Notes: generated from the sequence alone by a model not told the origin. A stretch of 64,000 bases of DNA from AA29 sp041481445 (GCA_041481445.1 JBGPBV010000010.1:1-64000), one strand, 5' to 3'. Positions 24,219-33,913 are shown, counted from the stretch's first letter. Program-made: numbers and translations.

Positions 24219-26137
24219 TCCAGGGCGGCACCGCTGCGTTGCTGGCGATCGCCATCAGCGGGTGCACCCGCCCCCCCCAGGCTCTCCTCCCCGTCCCCCC
24301 GGACGGTGGAGACGCCCAGCGGCTGGTCACGATCCTGGACTACGTCAGCAGCGACTACGCGCGGGCGGTCAAGGACGGCGCGGTGGTCAGCGAAGCGGAA
24401 TACGACGAGCAGGTGAAGTTCGTCGCCGACGCGCACGCCCTGGCCGCCTCCGTCCTGCCCGCGCCGGAGGGGCCGGCGGACCCCTTGATGTCGACCATCG
24501 CGCGGGTCGAGGCGGCGGTGCACGCGAAGGCGGACCCGTCGGAGGTCGCCCGGGCCTGCCGCGAGGCCAAGGCGGAGGCCGTCTCGAGGTTCGGGCTGCG
24601 CACCGTCCCCACGGAGACGCCGTCCCTCGAGCAGGCACGCTCGCTCTACGCGCAGTCCTGCCTGGCGTGCCACGGCGGGGCCGGAGACGCCCGCACGCCG
24701 CGGGCGGCGCAGTTGAGCCCGCCTCCGGCGAGCTTCCACGATCCGGCGCGCCTGGCCGCCCTCTCGCCCTATCGCGTCTACAACACGCTGACCTTCGGAG
24801 TGCCGGGCACGGCCATGGCCTCCTTCGAGTCGCTCTCCCCCGCCGAGCGCTGGGCGCTGGCCTTCTACGTCCTCCGCCTCGGCCACGAGGGCGAGCCCGC
24901 GCGCGGACCGGCCACGCTGACCCTGGCCGACCAGGCGACGCGCAGCGACGCCGAGGTGCTCGAGACGCTGCGCGCGGCCGGTGTCGACGACCCTCCGCGC
25001 GCCCTCGCCCACCTCCGCACGGAGGCCGCCTTCCAGGAGCCGCCGGCCTCGCTGGCCCTGGAGCGCACGCGCGAGATGCTCCGCGCCTCCCTCGCCCGGT
25101 TCGAGCAGGGCCGCCCGCGCGAGGCCGACCGCGGGGTCATGGACGCCTACCTCGAGGGCTTCGAGCCCCTGGAGCCGCGGCTGCGCGCGCGCGACGGGGA
25201 GGCCACGGCGGCGGTGGAGTCGGGCTTCCGCGACCTGCGCGTGGCCATCCAGCGCGGCGATCCGCGCCAGGTGCGCGTGGCCGCGCACGACCTCGACCGC
25301 GTCCTCGACAGCCTGGCCAGGGGGCGCCGGCCCGCGGTGCCCTTCCTCGCCTCGTTCCTCATCTTCTTCCGTGAGGGCGTGGAGGCGGCGCTGCTGGTGG
25401 GAGCGCTGCTGGCGGGCGTGCGGCGGCTGGGCCGGCCGGACGCGGCGCGCTACGTGCACGCGGGGTGGCTGGCCGCGCTGCCCGCGGGCGTCCTGACCTG
25501 GTGGCTGGCCGGCCAGGTCATGGCCGTCAGCGCCGCCAACCGCGAGCTGTCGGAGGCGGTCATCGCGCTCCTGGCCGCGGCCGTCCTCTTCTCGATGAGC
25601 TTCTGGATGATCTCGAAGGTCGAGTCGCGACGATGGACGGGGTACCTGCGCAAGGGCCTCGAGTCGAGCCTCAGCCGGCGCAACCTGGCCCTGCTCGCCG
25701 GGATCTCGTTCCTGGCCGTCTATCGCGAGGCGGCGGAGACCGTGCTCTTCACGCAGGCCCTGCTGCTCGAGTCGCCCGGGCGCCCGGCCGAGGTCTGGGC
25801 GGGCGCGGGGGCCGCCCTCCTCGCCGTTCTGGCCCTCGCCCTGCTCATGAGCCGGACGGTGGTGCGCCTGCCCCTCGGGCCCTTCTTCGCCGTCTCCAGC
25901 GCCCTCATGTGCGCCCTGGCCATCTCGTTCGCGGGGGCCGGCATCTACGAGCTGGTCGCCGCCGGCTACGTGCGGCCGCGGCCGGTGCCCTTCCCCGAGA
26001 TCCCGTGGATGGGCATCCATCCCGACCTCACCGCGCTGGCCGTCCAGCTCACGATCGTGACCGTCATCGCGGTGGCGGCGGTGGTGACGCTCCGGCGTCC
26101 GCCCGCGGAGGCACGCGCGCGGCGTCCGCGCACGTGA
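24197..26137 (+). CDS. Cytochrome c-FTR1 family iron permease (lipoprotein)
   Basis: A 646-residue fusion. The N-terminus is a lipoprotein signal with lipobox ISGC (Cys23). A c-type haem site CLACH spans residues 155-159, with a plausible axial Met in GTAMASF near 207. A helical spacer follows, then the FTR1 membrane domain with seven or so helices and two REXXE iron motifs: REGVE at 392-396 and REAAE at 510-514. FTR1 moves Fe3+ coupled to oxidation of Fe2+, and the haem domain could take the place of the separate oxidase. The palindrome at the start suggests iron-dependent control. The glutaredoxin-like gene overlaps its stop (GTGA). Confidence 0.92.
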   Translation: MKSIFIIVQGGTAALLAIAISGCTRPPQALLPVPPDGGDAQRLVTILDYVSSDYARAVKDGAVVSEAEYDEQVKFVADAHALAASVLPAPEGPADPLMSTIARVEAAVHAKADPSEVARACREAKAEAVSRFGLRTVPTETPSLEQARSLYAQSCLACHGGAGDARTPRAAQLSPPPASFHDPARLAALSPYRVYNTLTFGVPGTAMASFESLSPAERWALAFYVLRLGHEGEPARGPATLTLADQATRSDAEVLETLRAAGVDDPPRALAHLRTEAAFQEPPASLALERTREMLRASLARFEQGRPREADRGVMDAYLEGFEPLEPRLRARDGEATAAVESGFRDLRVAIQRGDPRQVRVAAHDLDRVLDSLARGRRPAVPFLASFLIFFREGVEAALLVGALLAGVRRLGRPDAARYVHAGWLAALPAGVLTWWLAGQVMAVSAANRELSEAVIALLAAAVLFSMSFWMISKVESRRWTGYLRKGLESSLSRRNLALLAGISFLAVYREAAETVLFTQALLLESPGRPAEVWAGAGAALLAVLALALLMSRTVVRLPLGPFFAVSSALMCALAISFAGAGIYELVAAGYVRPRPVPFPEIPWMGIHPDLTALAVQLTIVTVIAVAAVVTLRRPPAEARARRPRT

Positions 26138-26388
26138 CGGGCCGGACCCTCGTCCTCCTCGGCAAGCCCGGGTGCCATCTCTGCGAGGCCATGCGCGACG
26201 TCGTGTCGCCGGTGGCGGCCGAGATGGGCCTGCGCCTCGACGAGGTCGACGTGCGGTCGGATCCGGAGCTGGAGGCCCTCTACCGCTACGACATCCCGGT
26301 CCTGCTCCTCGACGGCCGCGAGGTGGCGCGCCATCGCCTGACGGGCGCCCGGCTGCGCGCGCGCCTGGCCGAGATGGGCGGCGGCTGA
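26134..26388 (+). CDS. Glutaredoxin-like thiol-disulfide protein
   Basis: An 84-residue thioredoxin-fold protein with KPGCHLC (CXXC at residues 14-17), the cis-proline in YDIPVLLLDG and a short C-terminal helix, as in the DUF836/glutaredoxin-like family. Cytoplasmic; probably reduces disulfides or handles a metal. It starts with GTG in a four-base overlap with the FTR1 gene, so it should share its iron-linked regulation. Confidence 0.85.
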   Translation: MTGRTLVLLGKPGCHLCEAMRDVVSPVAAEMGLRLDEVDVRSDPELEALYRYDIPVLLLDGREVARHRLTGARLRARLAEMGGG

Positions 26389-26408
26389 GAGCGCGCGCTC
26401 AGGCCCGC

Positions 26409-28988
26409 TCAGCGGGCGCGGGCTTCCTTGATCGCGCGGCGGGCCCAGGGCGAGTCCCCGAAGTCACGCAGGAGCTGCGCGCGCGCCACCTCCGCGGAGG
26501 CGGGGTCGCCCGCGGCCGAGCGTGATTGCACGAGGCCGAACAGGGCCTGCGCGACGTAGGGATTGGCCGGCATCTCGGTCACGGCCTGGAAGGCGCGGGC
26601 GGCCGGCTCCGGCCGGCCCGCGCGCAGCAGGCTCTCGCCACGGAGGCACTGCAGCTCCGCCCGCATCGGGCCAAGGGCGCCGTGGGCGAGGGCGTTCCGC
26701 GCGTACTCCGCGGCGTCCGTGAACCGGTCGGCGGCATAGGCCTTGGAGGCCTTCTCGTAGAGGGGCATCGGGTCGAGGGGGGACGTCCGGGCGGCCACCA
26801 GCCGCGCCCCCACGCAGGCCAGGAGGAGGGCGGCCGGGATCACCCCGCCCCAGCGGGGGGTCGCGGGCGGCACCGTGCACTCGTCGAGCGGGATGGGCGG
26901 CACGACCGGCGCGGGGGGCGGGAGGCGCCGCGCGCGCCACCCGCGCGCGAGGAGGGCCGCGCCCAGGAGGATCGCGCCCACGGTGAGCGCGAGCCCGGCC
27001 TCGTCGGCGGCGTTGCGCTCGTAGGTCAGCCGCACGGTCGGCGCGCGCGGCACGACCAGCATGAGGGCGGGCGCCACGAGGTAGGGCCCGTCCGCGCCCT
27101 CCGCGCGCCAGCGAGGGTGGTACGAGACCTTCACGAGCAGGGGATGGCCCACGCGGTTGGTCGTGATCGTGATCGCCTCGTCCTCCAGGGCGGCCTTCGC
27201 CTCCACGCCCCCCGGCAACGGCACCAGGGGCGGGGCGAGCCATTCGTCGGTCTCGACGACCGTGAAGCGCGGGTCCTCGGTGAACACGAGGGGCGCGGGA
27301 GAGAGCGGCTTGCGCGTGAACCAGCGGTAGGCCTTGTCCCGCCAGCCGCGCGGGGAGGAGCGGACGGGCGCGTAGGCGAGGGGCTCGACGTACCCTCCGC
27401 CCGCGCCGTCCAGGTCGTAGACGAAATAGGGGGGCACGCGGGCCGTCCGGTGCGCGTCCGGGCGCGCGTCCAGGCTGGCCACGAGCTTGGGGCTGAGGGC
27501 GACCACCTGGCTCACGTCGAACAGGCGCAGGTGGCGCAGCGCGGACTCGGTGTCGAACTCGGAGTAGTCGCGCTTGCGGAACGGGTTCGGGGAGGTGGCG
27601 CCGAGCTCGGAGGCCAGGAAGTAGACGGCGTGCGTCTGCAGGCTGGCCTGGTTGTAGACGCCCTCGAGCGTGGAGCGCCCGGCGAACATCGGCAGCGTCT
27701 CGTACATGCGGATGGAGCCGGCGCGCTCGTGCTCGACGTTGTACTCCACGGCCACCCGCGGGTCGGCGGCCGTCCCCCGGATCCGCTCCGCCACCTCCGA
27801 GAACGCCGGCCACAGCTCCCGGGCCTGCACGCCCGTGTAGTTCCAGTCCGCCCAGGCCCGCAGCACCTGGGAATCGCGGTCGGCGTGGACGATGCCAAGC
27901 AGGACGAGGCCGAGGGCGGCGAGATCGGCCGCTCTCAGGCGTTGCAGGGCCAGGCCCAGGGTGGCCGCGCCGCCCAGGCACAGCGCGAACTGGGCCAGCG
28001 GCATGAAGCGCACGTCGATGATGCCGAGGAGGGGACCGGCGGCGGCCAGCCCCATCGCGATCGCGGCCGAATGCAGGATGTACATCAGGCGATGGTCCGG
28101 TCCGCCCGGGCGGCGGGCCTGCACGAGCGTCCAGCCGACGCCGACCACGGCGGCGCCGATGAGCGGCCACAGGAACGGCGGGAACAGGTTGCGGGTCGAC
28201 ACCGTGATCCAGGGATCGTCGTAGGGCGTGGTCCAGCCCCAGGCGCTCAGCAGGGGGACGAGCCAGAAGGCGGCCAGGGCGAAGGCGGCCGCGGCCACGC
28301 CGGCCAGCCAGCGCAGGGTCCAGCCCGGACGCCGTGAGGCGTACAGGAAGAACGACGCGGACAGGCCGGCCCAGAGCACCGCGTACCCGTGGGCGAGCGC
28401 GGTGAGGGCGAGGACGATGGCCGGCCACCACGGTCCCGTGCCCCGCGAGTAGGCGCGATAGGTGACGCCCAGGAAGAGCACGGCGAGGCCGACGCCGTAC
28501 GTGTAGGAGAACTCGCCGGTCAGCGTGCTCGCGATGGTGCCGCCCCAGATCGGGTTCTCCTCGCAGAAGAGGAAGACCAGGGCGGCCGCGGCGCCGAGCA
28601 GCGGCACCGGCGACCGGAACGCCATCAGCCGGAAGGCGGCGTAGGTCAGGAAGGGGAGGGCAAAGACCCCGAGGACGCTGCCGACCTTGAAGGCGGCGGG
28701 CAGGCCCAGGACGGGGACGAGCGAGGCCATGGCCAGGAAGGCGAGCGGGAAGTAGTACAGGAGCAGTGGCTGGCCCACGTAGGCACCGGGGTACCAGCCC
28801 TGGAAGCGCAGCCGCGGGAGGAGCTTCTCGTAGAAGAAGGCAAGGGTGGGGACGTGGCACGGGGTGTCCCCTCCGGCCGCTACCGTCGGCAGGAGCAGGA
28901 GCGACGGCTTCAGGTAGTCGAGGAGGACGAGGAGGATCGCGGCCAGCCCGAGGACGTCGACGGCGAGGGCGCGACGGCGGTCGACCAT
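26409..28988 (-). CDS. Large polytopic membrane protein (PTPS-related/GT-C-like) with C-terminal TPR
   Basis: An 859-residue protein. About twelve helices span residues 8-400. The motif GGDTPCHVPTLAFF after the first helix matches the Asp-containing loop of GT-C-like membrane proteins related to 6-pyruvoyl-tetrahydropterin synthase-linked families (PF10131). A large extracytoplasmic region follows (400-640), then two more helices and a TPR-like tail (about 735-859; YEKASKAYAADRFTDAAEY). It probably acts on lipid-linked sugars or as a surface-polysaccharide factor; activity is unproven. It lies 46 bases downstream of mrfB on the same strand and may be the last gene of that operon. Confidence 0.7.
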   Translation of the reverse strand: MVDRRRALAVDVLGLAAILLVLLDYLKPSLLLLPTVAAGGDTPCHVPTLAFFYEKLLPRLRFQGWYPGAYVGQPLLLYYFPLAFLAMASLVPVLGLPAAFKVGSVLGVFALPFLTYAAFRLMAFRSPVPLLGAAAALVFLFCEENPIWGGTIASTLTGEFSYTYGVGLAVLFLGVTYRAYSRGTGPWWPAIVLALTALAHGYAVLWAGLSASFFLYASRRPGWTLRWLAGVAAAAFALAAFWLVPLLSAWGWTTPYDDPWITVSTRNLFPPFLWPLIGAAVVGVGWTLVQARRPGGPDHRLMYILHSAAIAMGLAAAGPLLGIIDVRFMPLAQFALCLGGAATLGLALQRLRAADLAALGLVLLGIVHADRDSQVLRAWADWNYTGVQARELWPAFSEVAERIRGTAADPRVAVEYNVEHERAGSIRMYETLPMFAGRSTLEGVYNQASLQTHAVYFLASELGATSPNPFRKRDYSEFDTESALRHLRLFDVSQVVALSPKLVASLDARPDAHRTARVPPYFVYDLDGAGGGYVEPLAYAPVRSSPRGWRDKAYRWFTRKPLSPAPLVFTEDPRFTVVETDEWLAPPLVPLPGGVEAKAALEDEAITITTNRVGHPLLVKVSYHPRWRAEGADGPYLVAPALMLVVPRAPTVRLTYERNAADEAGLALTVGAILLGAALLARGWRARRLPPPAPVVPPIPLDECTVPPATPRWGGVIPAALLLACVGARLVAARTSPLDPMPLYEKASKAYAADRFTDAAEYARNALAHGALGPMRAELQCLRGESLLRAGRPEPAARAFQAVTEMPANPYVAQALFGLVQSRSAAGDPASAEVARAQLLRDFGDSPWARRAIKEARAR

Positions 28989-29034
28989 GCGACGAAGAGT
29001 CTAGCCGACGCGCCGGAGCACGCGAGCGGCGGAC

Positions 29035-30369
29035 TCACGTTCGAAAGCGCGAGAGCTTGGTCAACAGGCGCTGCCGCCGGCGGTGGAAGTCCTGGACGGC
29101 GCGCCGCGTCCCGGGTCCCCGCTCGCCGTCGAGGCGGCCCAGCCCGCTCTCGACCGCGGAGAGGGCGGCGGGCAGGTCGCGGCTGCGGTGCTCGTGGTGG
29201 AGGGCCAGCTCGCGCAAGGCAAGCCAGTCTCCGCTGAGCGCGGCCTCCTCCCAGTAGGCGACGGCGGTCTCGATCTGCCCCGTCTTCTTCGCCCGCGCGG
29301 CCAGGCGCAGCAGCGAGGCCGTCCGCACCGGGCCCGCCGCCTGGGCGAGCAGGCGCCGGTACTGCGCCTCCGACCGCTCGTAGAGCGAGGCCCGCTCCAG
29401 CACGCGGGCCAGGCAGTAGACGTCGCGCGGGTCCTCCGCCTGCCCGCCCTCCACCCACTGGCAGGCCAGGGCGGCCAGCGCGGCCAGCGAGAGGACGTCG
29501 AGCCGGTTGTGCTCCAGCACCCGCGCCATCGCCCGCCCGTCGCGGCGGCGGACGAAGTCGAAGTAGATGCGCGGGATCTCCTCGCCCGGCACGTCGCCGC
29601 GGCGCGTCACTCCGAGGAGCGCGCGCTCCAGCGACTGCAGGCGGCAGGATTCCAGCCGCGCCTTCCAGAGACGGCGCGCGGGATGGAGCAGGTCGAAGTG
29701 GGGGGACTGCGCGAGGGGGAAGCGCTCCCGGTTGAGGCGATAGCGCGTCTCCAGGAGGGGCACGTCGAACAGCCCGCCGTTGAAGGTGACGATGCGCTCC
29801 ACGTCCGCGAGGTCCTCGGCCAGGCCGCGCAGGAGCGCGGCCTCCTCGTGGTAGTCGCGCATGAAGTACTGGCGGAAGCGGAAGCGGTCCCCCTCGACCC
29901 ACCCGACGCCGACCAGGAAGGCGGCGGTGCCGGTGCCGCCGGCCAGGCCCGTCGTCTCCGTGTCGAGGAACACCGCCCGGCGCAGGTCGAACGCGCCCAG
30001 CGCGGCCTGGCCGGTGAGGATGGAGACGGCGGCGGGATCCAGCGCGCGCAGGCGCGTGAGGGGAACGGCCCCGTGCAGCGTCTCCAGGTGCACGTCGTCC
30101 TCGACCAGGAAGAACTCGCCGCGCGCGTTCTCCACGCGCCGGCCGTGGAGCAGCTCCTCCAGGGGCGCGCGCGGGGAGGCATGGACGGCCCCGCGCGAGC
30201 GTCGCGCCGCCACCGCCACCAGCCGCTCCAGGCGCTCCTTGAGGCTGAGGCCGTCGTCGCCGGCGGCCGTCCCCACCAGCCGCGCCTCCAGGCGTGCCAG
30301 GCCCTCGGGGGCCAGGGCGCCGTCGGGACGCTTCAGACGACGGAGCCGCTCGTGGAGCACGCTCGACAT
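29035..30369 (-). CDS. mrfB: MrfB/YprB-like DEDD 3'-5' exonuclease with TPR tail
   Basis: A 444-residue protein. Residues 132-300 are an RNase H-like exonuclease with the four acidic residues: Asp136 and Glu138 in FLDTETTG, Asp202 in NGGLFDVPLLE and Asp291 in HNRLDVLSL. The C-terminal third is made of TPR-like helices. In Bacillus MrfA and MrfB form a nucleotide-excision repair pathway for mitomycin C damage, with MrfB as the exonuclease. The ATG at 30369 overlaps the preceding gene's stop by one base, and the mrfA homologue is two genes upstream. Naming rests on domain architecture and this linkage. Confidence 0.82.
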   Translation of the reverse strand: MSSVLHERLRRLKRPDGALAPEGLARLEARLVGTAAGDDGLSLKERLERLVAVAARRSRGAVHASPRAPLEELLHGRRVENARGEFFLVEDDVHLETLHGAVPLTRLRALDPAAVSILTGQAALGAFDLRRAVFLDTETTGLAGGTGTAAFLVGVGWVEGDRFRFRQYFMRDYHEEAALLRGLAEDLADVERIVTFNGGLFDVPLLETRYRLNRERFPLAQSPHFDLLHPARRLWKARLESCRLQSLERALLGVTRRGDVPGEEIPRIYFDFVRRRDGRAMARVLEHNRLDVLSLAALAALACQWVEGGQAEDPRDVYCLARVLERASLYERSEAQYRRLLAQAAGPVRTASLLRLAARAKKTGQIETAVAYWEEAALSGDWLALRELALHHEHRSRDLPAALSAVESGLGRLDGERGPGTRRAVQDFHRRRQRLLTKLSRFRT

Positions 30370-31313
30370 CAGGGCGTCCCCTCGAGCGGGATCACCTGGC
30401 CGTCCGAGACGACGGAGAACCCGCGGCGGACGAGGTCGCGGCGCAGCGCCTGGTCCCAGAAGAGCGGGTTCGTGTGGTTCAGGTGGACGAAGGCCACCCG
30501 GCGCGCGAGCGCCGCCAATCGGCCCGTGGTCTCCCCCACCGTCGGGTGCGGCACCTCCGCCAGCGACCGTCCCGGCAGCTCGTCCGCCGAGAAGAACGTG
30601 CCGTCGAGCAGGGCCATGTCCACCTTCGCCACTTCGTCCTCGACGCGGCGGTCCCACTTCTCCCACTTGTCGATGTCGGGCACGTAGAGCAGCGACCGCG
30701 AGGGGCCGCGCACGAGGTAGGCGACGGTGTCGCTCAGCTCGTCACGGTGGGGCACCGGGAGCGGCGTGACGGCGAGGGAGGGCGTGAGCGCCTGCTCGCG
30801 GCCGGGCTCGACCTCGCGCAGCTCGACCTGGCCGAGGGCGACGAGCTGGCTCCAGGGCCCGTTCGCGCGCAGGAAGGCCGCCATCCGCGGCGTGGCGTAG
30901 ACGGGCACCGCGCGCGCGCCCAGCGCCTCCCGGCCCAGGTACATGAGTCCCGTGTAGTGCCCGATGTGGGCATGGGTGAGCAGGATCCCCTCCACCGGCC
31001 GGCGCCGGTCCGCCACCGTGCGGCCGGCGTCGAGGGATTCGATCTGGGAGGCCAGGTCGGGGGTGGCGTCGATCAGGAAGCGCGCGTCCGCGCGGTCGTC
31101 GACGAGGCCCAGGCAGGCGACACGCTCGCGCCGGGACGGCTCGCGCCGCGCCCGGGCGCAGAGGGCCTGCGTACAGCCGATGTGCGGCACGCCGCCGTCC
31201 TGCGCGCGGCCGAGGACGATGGCCCGGATCGCGGCCGGGGGCGGCGCGCCCAGGGCCGCCGCCGCCAGCATCGACAGGCCCCCGCACAGCACCCCGGCGG
31301 AGAAGCGGCTCAT
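30369..31313 (-). CDS. Exported PqqB-like metallo-beta-lactamase-fold hydrolase
   Basis: A 314-residue protein with a signal peptide (MSRFSAGVLCGGLSMLAAAA, cleavage after ALG). The body has the PqqB-type opening GRAQDGGVPHIGC followed by a second Cys, a metal motif LLTHAHIGHYTGL, VPHRDELSDTVAYL, LLDGTFFS and a late VHLNHTNP. PqqB-like proteins are MBL-fold hydrolases or oxidoreductases; no other pqq gene is here, so a PQQ role is not supported. It sits between mrfA and mrfB with ATGA and TGATG overlaps on either side, which is odd for an exported protein in a DNA-repair operon. Confidence 0.83.
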   Translation of the reverse strand: MSRFSAGVLCGGLSMLAAAALGAPPPAAIRAIVLGRAQDGGVPHIGCTQALCARARREPSRRERVACLGLVDDRADARFLIDATPDLASQIESLDAGRTVADRRRPVEGILLTHAHIGHYTGLMYLGREALGARAVPVYATPRMAAFLRANGPWSQLVALGQVELREVEPGREQALTPSLAVTPLPVPHRDELSDTVAYLVRGPSRSLLYVPDIDKWEKWDRRVEDEVAKVDMALLDGTFFSADELPGRSLAEVPHPTVGETTGRLAALARRVAFVHLNHTNPLFWDQALRRDLVRRGFSVVSDGQVIPLEGTP

Positions 31314-33727
31314 CCGCGGATGGGGGCGACCTTCCTGTCGGAGACGGCCTCGCCGCGCACCGCCTGCAGGATGGCCAGCGCGACCTCCTTCCCACGGCTG
31401 CCGACCTCGCCCACCGGCCCCACGCAGGACGGGCAGCCGTCGCGGCAGGCGCAGGCCTCGATGAGCGCCTCGCTCTCGCGCAGGAGGCGGCCGTGCAGGC
31501 GGTACAGCGGCTCGGACAGGCCGATCCCGCCTGGATAGTTGTCGTAGACGAAGACCTGGGGCTCGTAGTCGTCGCCCGGACGCGGCCGCTCGGCCAGGGC
31601 CGCGCTCGTCGACCGGAGGCCGCGGGAGTGGACCGCCTCCCCCTGGCCGTTGTCGCCCAGGGCCACGCCGATGTCGTGGCGGTCGCACATCAGGAACAGG
31701 GCGGCCATCTGGCCCAGGGTGTAGGCGAGGGCCACCACGCCGTCGCGCCGCTCGTCGCTCGAGCAGGGCAGCGCGGCCATGAGGCCGCGAGGCAGGGTCA
31801 GCCAGTACGACGTGGTGTGCATCTCGTTCTCGGGCATGGCCAGCTCGCCCGAGCCGACGTTCTCGTTCGTGTAGAACTTGATCTTCTTGAAGCCGACGAC
31901 CTGCGAGGTGACGTGCACCTCACCGTGGGTGCGCCGCGCGTGCCCGGCCGACTCCTCCGCGAAGCGGTCCAGGATCTTCACCTTCGTGCAGGTGATGGCG
32001 TCCGTGTAGTAGTCGACCTCCGCCTCGCGCACGTGGGCGCGCCGCTCCTCGTGGTCGTACTTCTCGACGAAGAAGGTGCGGCCTTCCAGGATGTAGACGG
32101 CCTTCTCGTGCAGAGTGGAGGGGGCGGAGTCGAAGTCCACCTCCGCGACGATGCGGGGCTCGCGCGTCACGTCCTGCACCACGAAGTTGTCGGAAGAGAC
32201 GCTGCGCAGGCTCACCGCGTCCGCGGGGTAGCTCTCGGAGGTCCAGTGCCAGCGCTCGCCCGCGCGGTGGACGAGCTTCTCCTCCTCCAGGAAGCCGAGG
32301 ATCTCCTCCAGGCTTTCGCCGCCGAAGCCCTCCCCCGCCGTGAAGGGCAGCTCGAAGGCCGCGCACTTGATGTGGCTGACCAGGATGTGCAGGTTGTCGG
32401 GGTTGATGCGGGCCTGCTCCACCGGCGAGCCGAAGAAGTAGTCGGGGTTCTTGGCGATGAACTGGTTCAGCGGAGTCGAGTTCGCCACCAGCACCGCCAC
32501 CGAGGATCCCTGGCGCCTCCCCGCGCGCCCGGCCTGCTGCCAGGCGGAGGCCACGCTGCCCGGGTAGCCGAGGAGGACGGCGGCGTCGAGGCTGCCGATG
32601 TCGATCCCGAGCTCCAGGGCGCTCGTGGAGACGACGCCGAGGACGGAGCCGTCGCGCAGCCCGCGCTCGATCTCGCGCCGCTTCAGGGGCAGGTAGCCGC
32701 CGCGATAGCCGCGGATCACCCCCTCCGACCCCGGCCGCGTCTCCAGGGCGTCCTTGAGGTACGTGACCAGGACCTCCGTGGCCAGTCGCGAGGGCGCGAA
32801 GGCGATGGTCTGGAGCCCCTTCTTCAAAAACGAGAGCGCGACGTCGCGCGCGCAGCCGAGGGCCGAGCGCCGGATGCCGAGCTGGCGGTTGACCACGGGC
32901 GGGTTGTAGATCGCGAAGTACCGCTCGCCGCGCGGGGCGCCGCTCTGGTCGATCAGCGTCATCTCGCTGCCGGTGAGCGCCTCCGCCAGCTCCTTCGGGT
33001 TCCCGATGGTGGCGGACGAGCACAGGAACTGCGGCGTCGAGCCGTAGAACTCGCACAGCCGGTGCAGGCGCCGGAAGATGTTGGCCACGTGCGAGCCGTA
33101 CACGCCGCGGTGGGTGTGCAGCTCGTCCACGATCACGTAGCGGAGGTTCTCGAACAGCTTCACCCACTTCGTGTGGTGCGGGAGGATGCCCTTGTGGAGC
33201 ATGTCCGGGTTGGTGACCACGATGTGGGCCCGCGCGCGGATGGCCTTGCGCGCGTCCTGCGGCGTGTCCCCGTCGTAGGTGAAGGTGCCGATGTCGGCCC
33301 CGAGGGCCTCGATCAGGCCGTAGAGCTCGGCCAGCTGGTCCTGGGCGAGGGCCTTGGTCGGGAACAGGTACAGCGCGCGCGCGTCCGGGTCCTTGAGGAT
33401 GGTGTCGAGGACGGGCAGGTTGTAGCAGAGGGTCTTGCCGGACGCGGTGGGCGTGACCACGACCGTGTTGCGGCCGTCGCGGGTGGCGTCGAAGGCCTCC
33501 CGCTGGTGGGTGTAGAGGCGCTCGACGCCGCGGCGGGCGAGGACGTCACGCAGGCGCGAGTCGACGTCTTCGGGAAACTCCGCGTACCGCGCCTCCTGCG
33601 GAGGGAAGCGCCGCAGCGCGGCCAGCACGGGCTCGGCCCCCAAGGTGCGCTCGATCTCGAGCGCCTTGAGCACGGAGAGGAGCGCACTCTCGGTGTCCTC
33701 GCGTCTGAGCGCCAGCTGTTGGCCCAC
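31310..33727 (-). CDS. mrfA: MrfA/YprA-like DExH-box helicase with DUF1998 zinc site
   Basis: An 805-residue superfamily 2 helicase. Walker A is TPTASGKT (Lys98), the DExH box is VDELHTH, motif III SSATIGN, and the second RecA domain has STSALELGIDIGSLD and QQAGRAGRRQG. The C-terminal DUF1998 region ends with CACRDGCPSC, the four-cysteine zinc site of the family. In Bacillus this helicase (MrfA) works with MrfB in repair of mitomycin C adducts and crosslinks. The GTG at 33727 is chosen because a GGGGAGGAAGG ribosome binding site lies five bases upstream; an upstream GTG at 33769 would add 14 residues. First gene of the mrfA-MBL-mrfB unit. Confidence 0.9.
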   Translation of the reverse strand: MGQQLALRREDTESALLSVLKALEIERTLGAEPVLAALRRFPPQEARYAEFPEDVDSRLRDVLARRGVERLYTHQREAFDATRDGRNTVVVTPTASGKTLCYNLPVLDTILKDPDARALYLFPTKALAQDQLAELYGLIEALGADIGTFTYDGDTPQDARKAIRARAHIVVTNPDMLHKGILPHHTKWVKLFENLRYVIVDELHTHRGVYGSHVANIFRRLHRLCEFYGSTPQFLCSSATIGNPKELAEALTGSEMTLIDQSGAPRGERYFAIYNPPVVNRQLGIRRSALGCARDVALSFLKKGLQTIAFAPSRLATEVLVTYLKDALETRPGSEGVIRGYRGGYLPLKRREIERGLRDGSVLGVVSTSALELGIDIGSLDAAVLLGYPGSVASAWQQAGRAGRRQGSSVAVLVANSTPLNQFIAKNPDYFFGSPVEQARINPDNLHILVSHIKCAAFELPFTAGEGFGGESLEEILGFLEEEKLVHRAGERWHWTSESYPADAVSLRSVSSDNFVVQDVTREPRIVAEVDFDSAPSTLHEKAVYILEGRTFFVEKYDHEERRAHVREAEVDYYTDAITCTKVKILDRFAEESAGHARRTHGEVHVTSQVVGFKKIKFYTNENVGSGELAMPENEMHTTSYWLTLPRGLMAALPCSSDERRDGVVALAYTLGQMAALFLMCDRHDIGVALGDNGQGEAVHSRGLRSTSAALAERPRPGDDYEPQVFVYDNYPGGIGLSEPLYRLHGRLLRESEALIEACACRDGCPSCVGPVGEVGSRGKEVALAILQAVRGEAVSDRKVAPIRG

Positions 33728-33913
33728 GTCGTCCTTCCTCCCCACCGGCGTCGCGCCGCGGGACGGCACGTCACATGCTGTGGAAGGATCGTGCGGCAGG
33801 GACGTGACAGGCGAGGTCCGTCGGCGGTTGGCATCACCGACGCGTATGGGAATGTGCTCAGAGGGATGCGGCGGCGGGCAGACCAGCGAGAGCGCAGCGT
33901 CGTTGCGCCAGGA
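33728..33913. other. Intergenic region upstream of mrfA
   Basis: 186 bases between the mrfA start and the stop of the propeller protein on the same strand. It holds the mrfA ribosome binding site (about 33733-33743); I see no other clear signal. Confidence 0.4.

Noticed and set aside
30369..31313. PQQ biosynthesis protein B
   Set aside because: PqqB-like sequence, but no pqqA, C, D or E nearby and a signal peptide is present. Kept as a general MBL-fold hydrolase.
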